Origin: Marinilabiliales bacterium
GTDB taxonomy: Bacteria; Bacteroidota; Bacteroidia; Bacteroidales; ML635J-15
DNA: 64,000 bases
Assembly (NCBI GenBank): GCA_002869385.1
Contig: PKTB01000005.1
Coordinates: 124,001 to 188,000 of the forward strand
Direction of reading: 5' to 3'
Positions 38,679-47,348 of this stretch are shown in pieces (within the stretch, counting starts at the first letter, position 1; every line of letters begins with the position of its first letter). The notes under the pieces were generated by a model, which saw nothing but the letters and a program-made list of their open reading frames with translations, ran no database searches and was not told the DNA's origin. The translations under genes and the position numbers were made by a program.

Positions 38679-39473
38679 TTACTCTTGTTCCTCGAGCTCT
38701 CCAACCTTCATTAATGAGTGATCCATATATGCCCTGGCACCAAATCCACATTCATAATTTGCACTTGATGAAGCATAAACTTTCTTATTCTCAAACTTAA
38801 ATGTAATTTCACAATTTTCTTCTGTTTCCCATTCATTAGCAGAATAAATATAAACATCTCCCTGTTTTACTGCAATACCTTCTGCAATTGCAAAGTGATA
38901 TGTCGGGCCACAGATAAGTTCTATTTCAAATTTAAGACTTCCGTCCTCAAGTTCTTCGAATGTAGCACTTCCACCATTAAAGCCAAGTTCATAAACCGGG
39001 TTATCTTCAGTTACGAAATAATCATTAATAAAATAATACTCGGTTCTATATTCTCCAGATATTTTATCAGAACATTCTGCATTATATTCAATAAGACTTT
39101 TCACATTTATATAATTAAAGTTCTCATCCTCTGCCCAAAGTTCAACGTCAAATGATTTTGTATTGTCACCATTTACCCAAACTCCTGTTAATGTCTCTGA
39201 TTGCATTTCCAGATAGAATGTACCTGTAATGTTTTCACCATAATATTCTTCAATATAAATAACATCGTCAAAATTACGACCATCAATCTCCAGATAGTTT
39301 TTTTGACTTAAGTATCTATATTTACCCGAAAACTCACCTGTAATATTATCGACAGAATCAATAAACATCTCAATATCATAACCACCGACATTTCCTACTA
39401 ATTTTAGTCCCTGAGCTAAACTCAAAACACTAACAAACAAACATAATAATGCAATTACTAATAACTTTTTCAT
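38679..39473 (-). CDS. Exported protein, tandem paralogue 2, function unknown
   Basis: The 264-residue product begins with a signal peptide (MKKLLVIALLCLFVSVLSLA). It is the closest relative in the window of the following gene, with which it shares the segments VGGYDIEMFIDS, KYRYLSQKNYLEI, ITGTFYLEMQ and FNGGSATFEELEDGSLKFEI, and a C-terminal Cys-Gly-Phe-Gly. The two arose by tandem duplication and have diverged considerably. Exported, probably periplasmic. It ends in an acidic tail (GELEEQE) absent from the partner. Confidence 0.72.
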   Translation of the reverse strand: MKKLLVIALLCLFVSVLSLAQGLKLVGNVGGYDIEMFIDSVDNITGEFSGKYRYLSQKNYLEIDGRNFDDVIYIEEYYGENITGTFYLEMQSETLTGVWVNGDNTKSFDVELWAEDENFNYINVKSLIEYNAECSDKISGEYRTEYYFINDYFVTEDNPVYELGFNGGSATFEELEDGSLKFEIELICGPTYHFAIAEGIAVKQGDVYIYSANEWETEENCEITFKFENKKVYASSSANYECGFGARAYMDHSLMKVGELEEQE

Positions 39474-39493
39474 ATATTTTTGGCTTTTAAAAA

Positions 39494-39910
39494 TTACTCT
39501 ACTTTTTTCAGTCTGGATTTTGGACCAACTCTGATTGGAACACTTAACATCATATTCATTTTAACTGGATTTCCTTCAGCTAAAGCAGGAATAAACTTCA
39601 TAGTTTTAAGTACCCTTGTAAATTCCTCATCTACTCCATAACCCAAACCCGAAATTATTGAAATTCCACTAACAGTTGAATCTGGTTCAATATCAAAACT
39701 AACCATTATTTCTCCATCCACCAAGGCATCGATTGCTTCCTGAGTGTATTCCATTTGATTCCATAGATCAACAATAAAGTTATTTACACCTCCGGGGTAT
39801 TCTGCTTCTCTGTTATAATCAACATCCATGTTCTGAGGATCTGAATAATCCTGACTAAAGCTTGCAAAAACAATACTTAACGCAAAAATCAACAGTAAAA
39901 TCTTTTTCAT
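39494..39910 (-). CDS. Exported TonB C-terminal domain protein
   Basis: With the start at 39910 (MKKILLLIFALSIVFASFSQ) the product has 138 residues and a signal peptide. The longer frame from 40006 adds 32 residues without signal character. After cleavage there is a single TonB_C-like fold (EYPGGVNNFIVDLWNQMEY, VSFDIEPDSTVSGISIISGL, FTRVLKTMKFIPALAEGNPV). It lacks the N-terminal membrane anchor and Pro-rich linker of energising TonB, so it probably contacts other envelope proteins rather than the ExbBD motor. It starts upstream of the two tandem paralogues. Confidence 0.8.
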   Translation of the reverse strand: MKKILLLIFALSIVFASFSQDYSDPQNMDVDYNREAEYPGGVNNFIVDLWNQMEYTQEAIDALVDGEIMVSFDIEPDSTVSGISIISGLGYGVDEEFTRVLKTMKFIPALAEGNPVKMNMMLSVPIRVGPKSRLKKVE

Positions 39911-40013
39911 GATAATTAGTTTTTTTCGTAACAATGTACACTTAAGCAAATATCGTACATTTTTTTGAATAAGACTAAAATAATTTGAAATCAACACATT
40001 AAACATTAAAAAT

Positions 40014-40021
40014 TATCTTTG
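40014..40021 (+). promoter_or_regulatory. -7 element before the MBOAT gene
   Basis: TATCTTTG lies 16 nt before the start. A TTTG at 39984-39987 is 26 nt further upstream, which is longer than ideal for the -33 element. Confidence 0.45.
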
Positions 40022-40037
40022 TAGTAAAATTGCTTTT

Positions 40038-41486
40038 ATGCTGTTCAATTCAATTGATTTTGCAATATTCTTACCACTGGTTTTTATTGGCTATTGGTTT
40101 GTTTTCAGAAAAAATCTAAAACTGCAAAATTTATTCATTGTTGCTGCAAGTTATTTATTTTACGGTTGGTGGGACTGGAGATTTCTTTCCTTAATAGTGT
40201 TTAGTACCTTAGTAGACTTTTTTGTAGGACAGGCCTTACAGAATCAGGAGAATCTTAAGAAACGAAAAACTCTATTACTAGTTAGTGTTTTTGTAAACCT
40301 TGGATTTCTTGGGTTCTTTAAGTACTACAACTTCTTTGCAGAAAGCTTTGCAGATGCTTTTATGATTTTTGGAACAAGCATTGAAGTTAGTAGCTTAAAA
40401 ATCATATTACCGGTAGGAATCAGTTTCTACACATTTCAAACATTAAGTTATTCAATCGACGTTTACAGAAAAAAGCTAGAACCAACAAAAGACATTTTAG
40501 CTTTTGCTGCTTTTGTGTCGTTTTTCCCGCAATTGGTTGCCGGCCCAATAGAGAGAGCAACAAATTTATTACCTCAATTTATAAAAAAACGTCAGTTTGA
40601 TTACACTAAATCAGTTGATGGATTAAAGCAAATACTCTGGGGACTTTTTAAAAAGATGGTAATTGCAGACAATTGCGCACGATACGCAAATTATATTTTC
40701 GATAATCACGCAGATCTTAGTGGAGGAACTTTAATTCTGGGTGCTATCTTTTTTGCTTTTCAAATTTACGGCGACTTCTCAGGTTATTCGGATATTGCAA
40801 TTGGTACAGCTAGACTTTTCGGAATAAATCTTAGACAGAACTTTGCATTTCCATATTTCTCTAGAGATATAGCAGAGTTCTGGAGAAGATGGCATATATC
40901 GCTTTCAAGTTGGTTTAGAGATTATGTTTACATTCCTCTAGGAGGAAGTAGAGTAAGTAAGGCTAAAATAATTAGGAACACTTTCATAATTTTTATTGTC
41001 AGTGGTTTCTGGCATGGAGCAAACTGGACATTTATCTTTTGGGGAGCTCTTAATGCTGTCTATTTTATTCCATTATTATTAACAAATCGAAATAGAAAAA
41101 ATATTGAGATTGTCGCAAAAAATAAGATCTTACCATCATTTAAAAACCTGTTTTCAATAGGGTTTACATTTGCAATCACAGTTTTTGCATGGATATTCTT
41201 TAGAGCTGAATCAATGAGACATGCATTTAAGTACATTGCAGGAATTTTCAATAAGTCGATTGTCAATTATACATCAATAGATAAAAATGGAAAAGTTTTA
41301 ACTTGTATTGCATTAGTTATACTTTTTGTAGTTATTGAATGGCTTGGCAGGGATGGTAAATACGCACTTGAAGAATTTGGTAAAGGCAAATACAGAATTC
41401 TCAACTGGATGATATATTATATCCTGATCTTGCTAATATTTGTTTTTGGTGGAGCACAACAAGACTTTATATATTTTCAATTTTAA
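40038..41486 (+). CDS. MBOAT family O-acyltransferase (AlgI-like)
   Basis: A 482-residue polytopic membrane enzyme with roughly ten segments. Family marks are FYGWWDWRFLSLIVFST, VAGPIERATNLLPQF, FWRRWHISLSSWFRDYVYIP with a conserved His, and SGFWHGANWTFIFWG with the catalytic His. AlgI-type members move an acyl group across the inner membrane for O-acetylation of an exported polysaccharide. The next gene starts 2 nt after this stop and encodes an SGNH-like protein, the usual partner that transfers the acetyl group. No polymer synthesis genes lie in the window, so the acceptor is unknown. Confidence 0.92.
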   Translation: MLFNSIDFAIFLPLVFIGYWFVFRKNLKLQNLFIVAASYLFYGWWDWRFLSLIVFSTLVDFFVGQALQNQENLKKRKTLLLVSVFVNLGFLGFFKYYNFFAESFADAFMIFGTSIEVSSLKIILPVGISFYTFQTLSYSIDVYRKKLEPTKDILAFAAFVSFFPQLVAGPIERATNLLPQFIKKRQFDYTKSVDGLKQILWGLFKKMVIADNCARYANYIFDNHADLSGGTLILGAIFFAFQIYGDFSGYSDIAIGTARLFGINLRQNFAFPYFSRDIAEFWRRWHISLSSWFRDYVYIPLGGSRVSKAKIIRNTFIIFIVSGFWHGANWTFIFWGALNAVYFIPLLLTNRNRKNIEIVAKNKILPSFKNLFSIGFTFAITVFAWIFFRAESMRHAFKYIAGIFNKSIVNYTSIDKNGKVLTCIALVILFVVIEWLGRDGKYALEEFGKGKYRILNWMIYYILILLIFVFGGAQQDFIYFQF

Positions 41487-41488
41487 TA

Positions 41489-42445
41489 ATGAAGAAGTTT
41501 TTAATTAAAATATTATTATTTGTTTTGCCAATCTTATTGATTGCAATACCTCTTGATTTCTTCATTTCTAAAAATCTAAAAAAATCAACAACTCACGCTT
41601 ATGGAGAATATCTAGTCTGGAATGACATTTACTCAGGTCAAATAGATGCAGACATTGCCATTTATGGTTCTTCAAGGTCGTGGGTGCATATTAGCCCAGA
41701 AATATTGGAAGACAGCTTAAATATGTCAGCATACAATTTTGGGATTGATGCTCTTAACTTCAAATTTCAATATTTCAGACACCAACAGCTTCTAAAATAC
41801 AATAAGAAACCTAAAATGATTATTGTATCCGGTGATATTTTCAGCTTCGAAAAAGAAGAAGAATTTTATAACCATGAGCAAATTCTCCCATATATGTTAT
41901 GGAATAAAGATTACTATAAAAACAGAAAAATCTTCAATGGATATAATACATTGGATTTTATCATTCCACTTATCAGATATACTGGCAAAACCCAAGAGTT
42001 AATACATGCATTTAAACTTTCAGCCAATATTAAAAACCCTCATCCAATGCGTATTAAAGGCTATATGGGAATGCAGAGAACATGGAACTCAGATCTGGAA
42101 AAAGCAAAAAAAGAACATGGTAGCCTAAAAATAAAAATTGATCAAGACTTATTAAACCTCTTTGACAAATTTCTAATTGAATGTAAAAATAATGATATAG
42201 AAGTTATTTTAGTTTATTCACCGGAGTATATCGAAGGGCAAACCTTTATTGAAAATCGCGATGAGATAATGAATCTCTGGGAAGGTTTCTCAGAAAAACA
42301 TAATATACTCTACTTGGACTACACACAAGACAGCATGTGTTACAATAGAGACTATTTTTACAATGCAACGCATCTCAATAAGAATGGTTCGGAGATATTT
42401 AGTGCAAAACTAGCTGAGGATATAAAGACTTTGAGGGGCAGGTGA
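41489..42445 (+). CDS. SGNH-like membrane-anchored protein, partner of the MBOAT gene
   Basis: The 318-residue protein has one N-terminal transmembrane segment (ILLFVLPILLIAIPLDFFIS) and a periplasmic alpha/beta domain. It carries an SGNH-like nucleophile strand (AIYGSSRSWVHISP), a middle block LIECKNNDIEVILVYSPEYI and a late FYNATHLNKNGSEIF, where the position of the usual Asp is Asn. Together with the MBOAT gene 2 nt upstream it probably carries out O-acetylation or similar acyl transfer outside the membrane, as the AlgX/DltD-type proteins do. The Asn may reflect a different catalytic set-up or loss of activity. The stop codon merges with a long heptamer repeat. Confidence 0.75.
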   Translation: MKKFLIKILLFVLPILLIAIPLDFFISKNLKKSTTHAYGEYLVWNDIYSGQIDADIAIYGSSRSWVHISPEILEDSLNMSAYNFGIDALNFKFQYFRHQQLLKYNKKPKMIIVSGDIFSFEKEEEFYNHEQILPYMLWNKDYYKNRKIFNGYNTLDFIIPLIRYTGKTQELIHAFKLSANIKNPHPMRIKGYMGMQRTWNSDLEKAKKEHGSLKIKIDQDLLNLFDKFLIECKNNDIEVILVYSPEYIEGQTFIENRDEIMNLWEGFSEKHNILYLDYTQDSMCYNRDYFYNATHLNKNGSEIFSAKLAEDIKTLRGR

Positions 42446-42527
42446 CGGATGACCGATGACGGGTGACGGGTGACCGATGACCGGTGATGGGTGACCGATG
42501 ACCGGTGACGGATGACCGAAGACCGAA
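42444..42527. repeat. 7-bp tandem repeat, GACSGRT family (12 units)
   Basis: Twelve heptamers, mixing GACGGAT, GACCGAT, GACGGGT, GACCGGT, GATGGGT and GACCGAA, begin inside the TGA stop of the SGNH-like gene. It is the longest tract of the family here. Confidence 0.9.
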
Positions 42528-42561
42528 GTATCTGTAAATCACAATTTAAAAACTCCAAACT

Positions 42562-42610
42562 TGTCACTTCGAACTCCCTACTCCGAACTTCGAATTCCCA
42601 AATCTAGGCA
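42562..42610. repeat. 7-bp tandem repeat, ACTYCSA family (7 units)
   Basis: ACTCCAA, ACTTGTC, ACTTCGA, ACTCCCT, ACTCCGA, ACTTCGA and ATTCCCA follow without spacers, 34 nt after the GACSGRT tract. Different sequence, same period. Confidence 0.75.
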
Positions 42611-42627
42611 CTATTCCCACTTTTTCA

Positions 42628-42635
42628 TATATTTG
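42628..42635 (+). promoter_or_regulatory. -7 element before mutS2
   Basis: TATATTTG matches TAnnTTTG and lies 18 nt before the GTG start. No clear TTTG is found 20 nt upstream, where the heptamer tract ends. Confidence 0.5.
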
Positions 42636-42652
42636 CACAAAAATAATTTGAA

Positions 42653-45130
42653 GTGATTTTTCCTCAGAATTTCGAAAATAAAATTGGTTTTGATGTAATT
42701 CGTAAAAAAATTAAAGCGAATTGCAAAGTTGATTCTGCACGTACATTAGCAGATGATATTTCTTTTTCTACAGATGCAGACTACATCGACCAAAGGCTTT
42801 GCGAGACTGAGGAAATGATATCAATCTATCGACTCAAAGATGACTATCCAGTAAAGGAATATCCTGATATTAACAATTGTACATCAAAGCTTAAGGTAAA
42901 GGGCGCCTTTTTACAATTGAATGATTTAATTAACATTCGTATTGTTCTTGAACAGAGCAAATCATTGATTGCCTTCTTCAAAAAAGATGATAAGAATAGT
43001 TTCCCTGTTCTTAAAAAGAAAGTTCAGGACCTTATATTTCCAAAATATTTGCACGATATGTTATCTTCGATTTTATCTAAAAATGGAACAATAAAAGATA
43101 ATGCCTCCCCTAAGCTAAAAGAGATTAGAAAAAATCTCAACGACTCCCAAAACAACCTGACCAAAAGTTTAAACAACATTTTAAGCAAGTTTAGAAATAG
43201 TGGATGGGTAAGCCGAGATCTTTCAGCAACAATGGTAAATGGCAGACTAGTTCTACCTATTGAATCGACTTTTAAACGTAAGGTAGATGGTCTAGTGCAT
43301 GATGAATCTGCAAGTGGTAAGACATCTTATATTGAACAAAGAGAAGTAGTTAATTTAAACAACACAATTCGTGAACTGGAATTAGAAGAGAGTCGCGAGA
43401 TTCAAAAAATATTAGCTGAAATTACAGAAGAATTTCGGCATTATGAGGAAGAACTTTCAAAAGTATCTTACTTAGTATCTGAATTTGACCTGATACGTGC
43501 AAAAGCAGTATTCTCTGCTTCCATAGATGCTATTAAACCCGGAATTGATAAAAACCCAATACTGGAAATTGATCGTGCGAGACATCCACTACTATATCTA
43601 AGCTTTAAGAAAGATAAAAAAGAGGTTATACCAATATCATTTAAACTTGATAATGATTACAGAATTCTTCTAATAAGTGGACCAAATGCCGGTGGTAAAA
43701 GCGTTAGTTTAAAAACCACAGCATTGATATCTTATATGTTTCAATGTGGATTGCCGGTTCCAGTAGGTGGAACAAGTGTTATGGGTATTTTTGAAAATAT
43801 CTTTATAGATATTGGCGACCAGCAATCTTTAGAGAATGATTTAAGCACATACAGTTCTCACCTAACAAACATGAAGCATTTTTTAAAGAATGCAAATAAT
43901 AAAACCCTCATACTAATTGATGAGTTTGGTTCCGGTACAGATCCGGTTATTGGTGGAACAATTGCTGAATCTATCTTAGAAGAATTAAACGATAAAAAAG
44001 TATATGGGGTTATCACAACTCACTACTCAAACCTTAAGATTTTGGCTTCAAACACACCGGGAATTCAAAATGCCGCTATGCTTATCGATCAAAACAAGAT
44101 GGAGCCAACCTTTATTCTGGAAACAGGAATCCCCGGAAGCTCATATGCAATAGAGATTGCCCAACGCACAGGATTACCACAAAGCATAATCGATAAAACA
44201 AAAGAAAAAGCAGGGTCTGATCAAACCAATATGGACAAATTTCTGCGGCGAGTTCTGCGGGATAAAAAATATTGGGAACGCAAACTACAACAGATTAGGC
44301 AGCAAGAGAAAAAACTTGAAGAAATTATTGACAAAAATGTTGAGGAGCTGGAATCCTTAAAGAAACGTAAAAAACAAATATTAGATTCTGCAAAAAAGGA
44401 ATCAGAACAACTTCTTGCTGATGTAAATAAAAACATCGAAAACACTATCCGTAAAATTAAAGAAAGCAATGCCGATAAAGAGACTACAAAAAAAGCAAGA
44501 AAAGATATTGAAAACTACAAACAAGAATTTAAACAAACTTCATCTGACGAAAACGATGAAATAGCTCGCAAATACGAACATTACAAAAAGAAACAGGAAG
44601 AAAAAGCTGCCAAGCGAAAGGAAAGAGAAAAAGAGAATAGCAAAGAACTTGAATTTGTAAAAATTGATGAACAGAAAATTAATATTGGAAGTAAAGTTCG
44701 TTTAAAGGGGCAGGAAGTTGTTGGCGAAGTTACCGACATGGGCGAAAAGAATGCTGTTGTAAGTTTTGGAAATATGTACACTAGTGTACCAATGCAGAAT
44801 CTTGAGAAGGTTAGCGAAACTGATTTTAAGAAACAGACAAAAACAGGCTCAGGACTTCATTTTAACTATAACGAGAAAGTTATAAACTTTAAACCATACA
44901 TTGATGTTCGCGGTGAACGAGTTGAAGATGCTTTGAAAATGATAACAGATTTAGTTGACGAAGCAATAATGCTAGACTTTAAAGAGTTAAAAGTTCTTCA
45001 TGGCAAAGGAAATGGAATATTAAGGCGTCACATTAGGGATTATCTTCGCAGCATTCCCCAGATTGACAGATGCTACGATGAAGATATCAGGTTTGGAGGT
45101 GGCGGAATTACTATTGTGAAACTAAAATAA
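42653..45130 (+). CDS. mutS2: MutS2-family protein with Smr domain
   Basis: MutS2 lacks the mismatch-binding domain and acts on recombination intermediates or collided ribosomes. The 825-residue protein starts with GTG (MIFPQNFENKIGFD). It has the ATPase motifs ISGPNAGGKSVSLKT (Walker A) and LILIDEFGSGTDPVIGGTIA (Walker B), a long Lys/Glu-rich coiled coil (about residues 540-670) and a C-terminal Smr domain with DVRGERVEDAL, LHGKGNGILRRHIR and GGGGITIVKLK, the nuclease-type motifs. The frame is uninterrupted. It follows two different heptamer repeat tracts. Confidence 0.93.
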   Translation: MIFPQNFENKIGFDVIRKKIKANCKVDSARTLADDISFSTDADYIDQRLCETEEMISIYRLKDDYPVKEYPDINNCTSKLKVKGAFLQLNDLINIRIVLEQSKSLIAFFKKDDKNSFPVLKKKVQDLIFPKYLHDMLSSILSKNGTIKDNASPKLKEIRKNLNDSQNNLTKSLNNILSKFRNSGWVSRDLSATMVNGRLVLPIESTFKRKVDGLVHDESASGKTSYIEQREVVNLNNTIRELELEESREIQKILAEITEEFRHYEEELSKVSYLVSEFDLIRAKAVFSASIDAIKPGIDKNPILEIDRARHPLLYLSFKKDKKEVIPISFKLDNDYRILLISGPNAGGKSVSLKTTALISYMFQCGLPVPVGGTSVMGIFENIFIDIGDQQSLENDLSTYSSHLTNMKHFLKNANNKTLILIDEFGSGTDPVIGGTIAESILEELNDKKVYGVITTHYSNLKILASNTPGIQNAAMLIDQNKMEPTFILETGIPGSSYAIEIAQRTGLPQSIIDKTKEKAGSDQTNMDKFLRRVLRDKKYWERKLQQIRQQEKKLEEIIDKNVEELESLKKRKKQILDSAKKESEQLLADVNKNIENTIRKIKESNADKETTKKARKDIENYKQEFKQTSSDENDEIARKYEHYKKKQEEKAAKRKEREKENSKELEFVKIDEQKINIGSKVRLKGQEVVGEVTDMGEKNAVVSFGNMYTSVPMQNLEKVSETDFKKQTKTGSGLHFNYNEKVINFKPYIDVRGERVEDALKMITDLVDEAIMLDFKELKVLHGKGNGILRRHIRDYLRSIPQIDRCYDEDIRFGGGGITIVKLK

Positions 45131-45180
45131 AAATTTAAAATTACTATATATAAAAACTGACAAGATATTTACCAAAAATC

Positions 45181-45546
45181 ATGAACCAATCAACCAACCA
45201 AAAAGACCTATTTGATTTAGATAAATTGAATCAAATGTTTGATAATGATAATAATCAAATTATAAAGGTAATAAAAATAGCTATTGAAGTAATACCACAG
45301 TATAACAGTAATCTAAAAACTGCAATTAATCAACAAAACTATAAAGAGATTAAGTTCCATGCTCATAAAATAAAAGCGATTTTATTAAGCCTAGGTAGTA
45401 CAAATACTATACAAATAATTAAAAATATTGAAGCACTAACAGAAAAAAACAGCCCTCAATCTGAGTTTCTAGCCTTATACAAAGATTTAGAAGCAAATAT
45501 CACAAAATTACTGAAAATACTCAATATGTATATCAATAACCAATAA
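45181..45546 (+). CDS. Hpt phosphotransfer protein
   Basis: The 121-residue, all-helical protein carries the Hpt signature FHAHKIKAILLSLGSTNTIQ, with His62 as the predicted phosphorylated residue. Such proteins shuttle phosphoryl groups between receiver domains. It stands 105 nt upstream of a sigma-54 response regulator and in the same cluster as a PAS histidine kinase and a single receiver, so a multi-step phosphorelay is likely. The usual KGS after the His is KAI here, a small deviation from the consensus. Confidence 0.82.
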   Translation: MNQSTNQKDLFDLDKLNQMFDNDNNQIIKVIKIAIEVIPQYNSNLKTAINQQNYKEIKFHAHKIKAILLSLGSTNTIQIIKNIEALTEKNSPQSEFLALYKDLEANITKLLKILNMYINNQ

Positions 45547-45651
45547 TACTCAAGCGTGCAAATATGGAACAATGTCGCATTTTAATACATTTTATTTGAG
45601 AAAAAGAAATAAAAAGTCTATTTTTGACCATAAAATACTAATCAACCATCA

Positions 45652-46989
45652 ATGATGACAAAAATAGCAGTAATAGAGGATGACATATATTTTCAAGAAA
45701 TATTAAAGTATCACATTCTAAAAAACCCAGATAATGAAATTAAGCTCTATACTAAAGGAAATGAATTCATAAAAGACAATTCTTATATTCCTGACATAAT
45801 CACTTTAGATTACAAGTTGCCAGACAATAATGAACTCGAGTTATATAAAAAATTAAAGAAAGCAAACCCACACACACCAATTATTATCATTTCCGGGCAA
45901 TCAGATGTTTCTGTTGCTGTAGAATTATTATCTAATGGAGCATATGACTATATAATAAAAAATGAACATCTAGGGAATAGGCTTTGGAATAGCCTGCGTA
46001 ATGCAACAACAGAAATTCAAAATCTCAAAGAAATAGAAAAACTTAAATCAGAGATAAACAAAAATGCAAAGCTTCATACAACTTTTACAGGTAATAGTCA
46101 GCAAATCAAAGAAGTAACACGTTTAATTAGTAAAGCAATAAACACAAATATAACAGTCTCATTATATGGAGAGACAGGAACCGGAAAAGAACTAGCTGCA
46201 AAAGCAATACACTACAATTCAATTCGAAAGAATAATCCATTTATTGTTGTTAATTTATCAGCAATACCAAAAGATCTAATTGAAAGCGAATTATTTGGAC
46301 ATGAAAAAGGTGCTTTTACCAGTGCAATTAAATCAAGAATTGGGAAATTTGAAGAAGCAAATACCGGCACACTATTTCTTGATGAGATAGGAGAAATTGA
46401 TCTAAATATACAGACAAAACTATTAAGAGTTATTCAAGAAAAAGAGTTCTCAAGAATTGGAAGTAATAAAATTATTAAAACAGATATTAGACTTATTACT
46501 GCAACAAATAAAAATATGAAAGAAGAGGTAGAAAAAGGGAATTTTAGGGAAGATTTATTTTATCGACTTCAAGGTTTCCCTATAAACATGCCTCCTTTAA
46601 GACAGAGAGGTTTAGACACTATTTATCTCGCAAAACATTTTCTTAATGAATTTTGTTCAGAAAACAATCTTTCTAGTTTAAACATCTCAGCAGAAGCAAA
46701 AAATAAGCTTTTAAGCTACCATTACCCCGGGAATGTGAGAGAATTGAAGACTATTATCGAATATGCTGCAACAATAACAGATTCGAATACAATTACTGAT
46801 AAAGAAATAATATTTAGAGATAACAGCAAATCTTGTGATTTATGCTCAAAAGAACTTACACTCGACGAATATAATGCAAAACTCATTGAAAACTATATTA
46901 AGAAATACAATAGCATTACTATTGCAGCAAAAAAATTAGATATTGCACGGTCTAAGATTTATCGATATAAAGCAAAATACAAATTTTGA
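45652..46989 (+). CDS. Sigma-54-dependent response regulator (NtrC type)
   Basis: The 445-residue protein has three domains. The N-terminal receiver has IAVIEDD and the phospho-acceptor in IITLDYKLPD. The AAA+ domain has YGETGTGKELAAKAIHYN (Walker A), the ESELFGHEKGAFTSA segment with the GAFTGA-type loop that contacts sigma-54, and TLFLDEIGEIDLNIQTKLLR (Walker B). The C-terminal helix-turn-helix is NSITIAAKKLDIARSKIYRY. It should activate sigma-54 promoters after phosphorylation. A good sigma-54 -24/-12 pair occurs about 100 nt downstream of its own stop, before the next gene. Confidence 0.93.
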   Translation: MMTKIAVIEDDIYFQEILKYHILKNPDNEIKLYTKGNEFIKDNSYIPDIITLDYKLPDNNELELYKKLKKANPHTPIIIISGQSDVSVAVELLSNGAYDYIIKNEHLGNRLWNSLRNATTEIQNLKEIEKLKSEINKNAKLHTTFTGNSQQIKEVTRLISKAINTNITVSLYGETGTGKELAAKAIHYNSIRKNNPFIVVNLSAIPKDLIESELFGHEKGAFTSAIKSRIGKFEEANTGTLFLDEIGEIDLNIQTKLLRVIQEKEFSRIGSNKIIKTDIRLITATNKNMKEEVEKGNFREDLFYRLQGFPINMPPLRQRGLDTIYLAKHFLNEFCSENNLSSLNISAEAKNKLLSYHYPGNVRELKTIIEYAATITDSNTITDKEIIFRDNSKSCDLCSKELTLDEYNAKLIENYIKKYNSITIAAKKLDIARSKIYRYKAKYKF

Positions 46990-47090
46990 TAATTTTATCG
47001 TCCCATTTTAATTCATGAGCGTTCCATTTTGAAACACCCAAAATTTATTTAGCAACCCTATCGCCCTGTATTACAACCACTTACTCCATA

Positions 47091-47106
47091 TGGCACTTTT
47101 ATTGTA
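47091..47106 (+). promoter_or_regulatory. Sigma-54-type promoter
   Basis: TGGCAC, 5 nt, TTGTA fits the -24/-12 consensus (TGGCAC-N5-TTGCA) with one mismatch. It points at the secreted-protein gene at 47349 and lies just after the sigma-54 activator gene. Confidence 0.65.
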
Positions 47107-47135
47107 TTTAGAGGCATTGAGATAGTTCAAAGTAC

Positions 47136-47270
47136 AGAGACAGTACTTATAGAGACAGTACTTATAGAGACAGTACTTATAGAGACAGTACTTATAGAGA
47201 CAGTACTTATAGAGACAGTACTTATAGAGATAGTACTTATAGAGATAGTACTTATAGAGATAGTAAAGTA
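47136..47270. repeat. 15-bp minisatellite, about 9 copies
   Basis: The unit AGAGACAGTACTTAT occurs six times without change (47136-47225), then twice with T for C (AGAGATAGTACTTAT) and once more degenerate. Each unit contains the self-complementary AGTACT, so neighbouring copies can pair. The array lies in the untranslated leader downstream of the sigma-54-like promoter. Confidence 0.93.
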
Positions 47271-47348
47271 TAGAGATAGTGCTTTAAGAGTATGAGATAG
47301 AGTTTATGTTTTCTTTTAGCAGGATATAATTTGAGAATAATACATCAT

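Larger units (their letters stand above)
46990..47348. other. 359-nt gap with sigma-54-like promoter and minisatellite
   Basis: The gap contains a -24/-12 promoter candidate (47091-47106) and a 15-bp tandem repeat (47136-47270), followed by a degenerate repeat tail to about 47290. No gene is supported, because frames through the repeat lack start codons. Confidence 0.7.

Noticed and set aside
47053..47305. Protein of repeated pentapeptides (ETVLI or RDSTY) encoded by the minisatellite
   Set aside because: Both frames lack an in-frame ATG, GTG or TTG start upstream, and the array lies in a promoter-to-gene leader.
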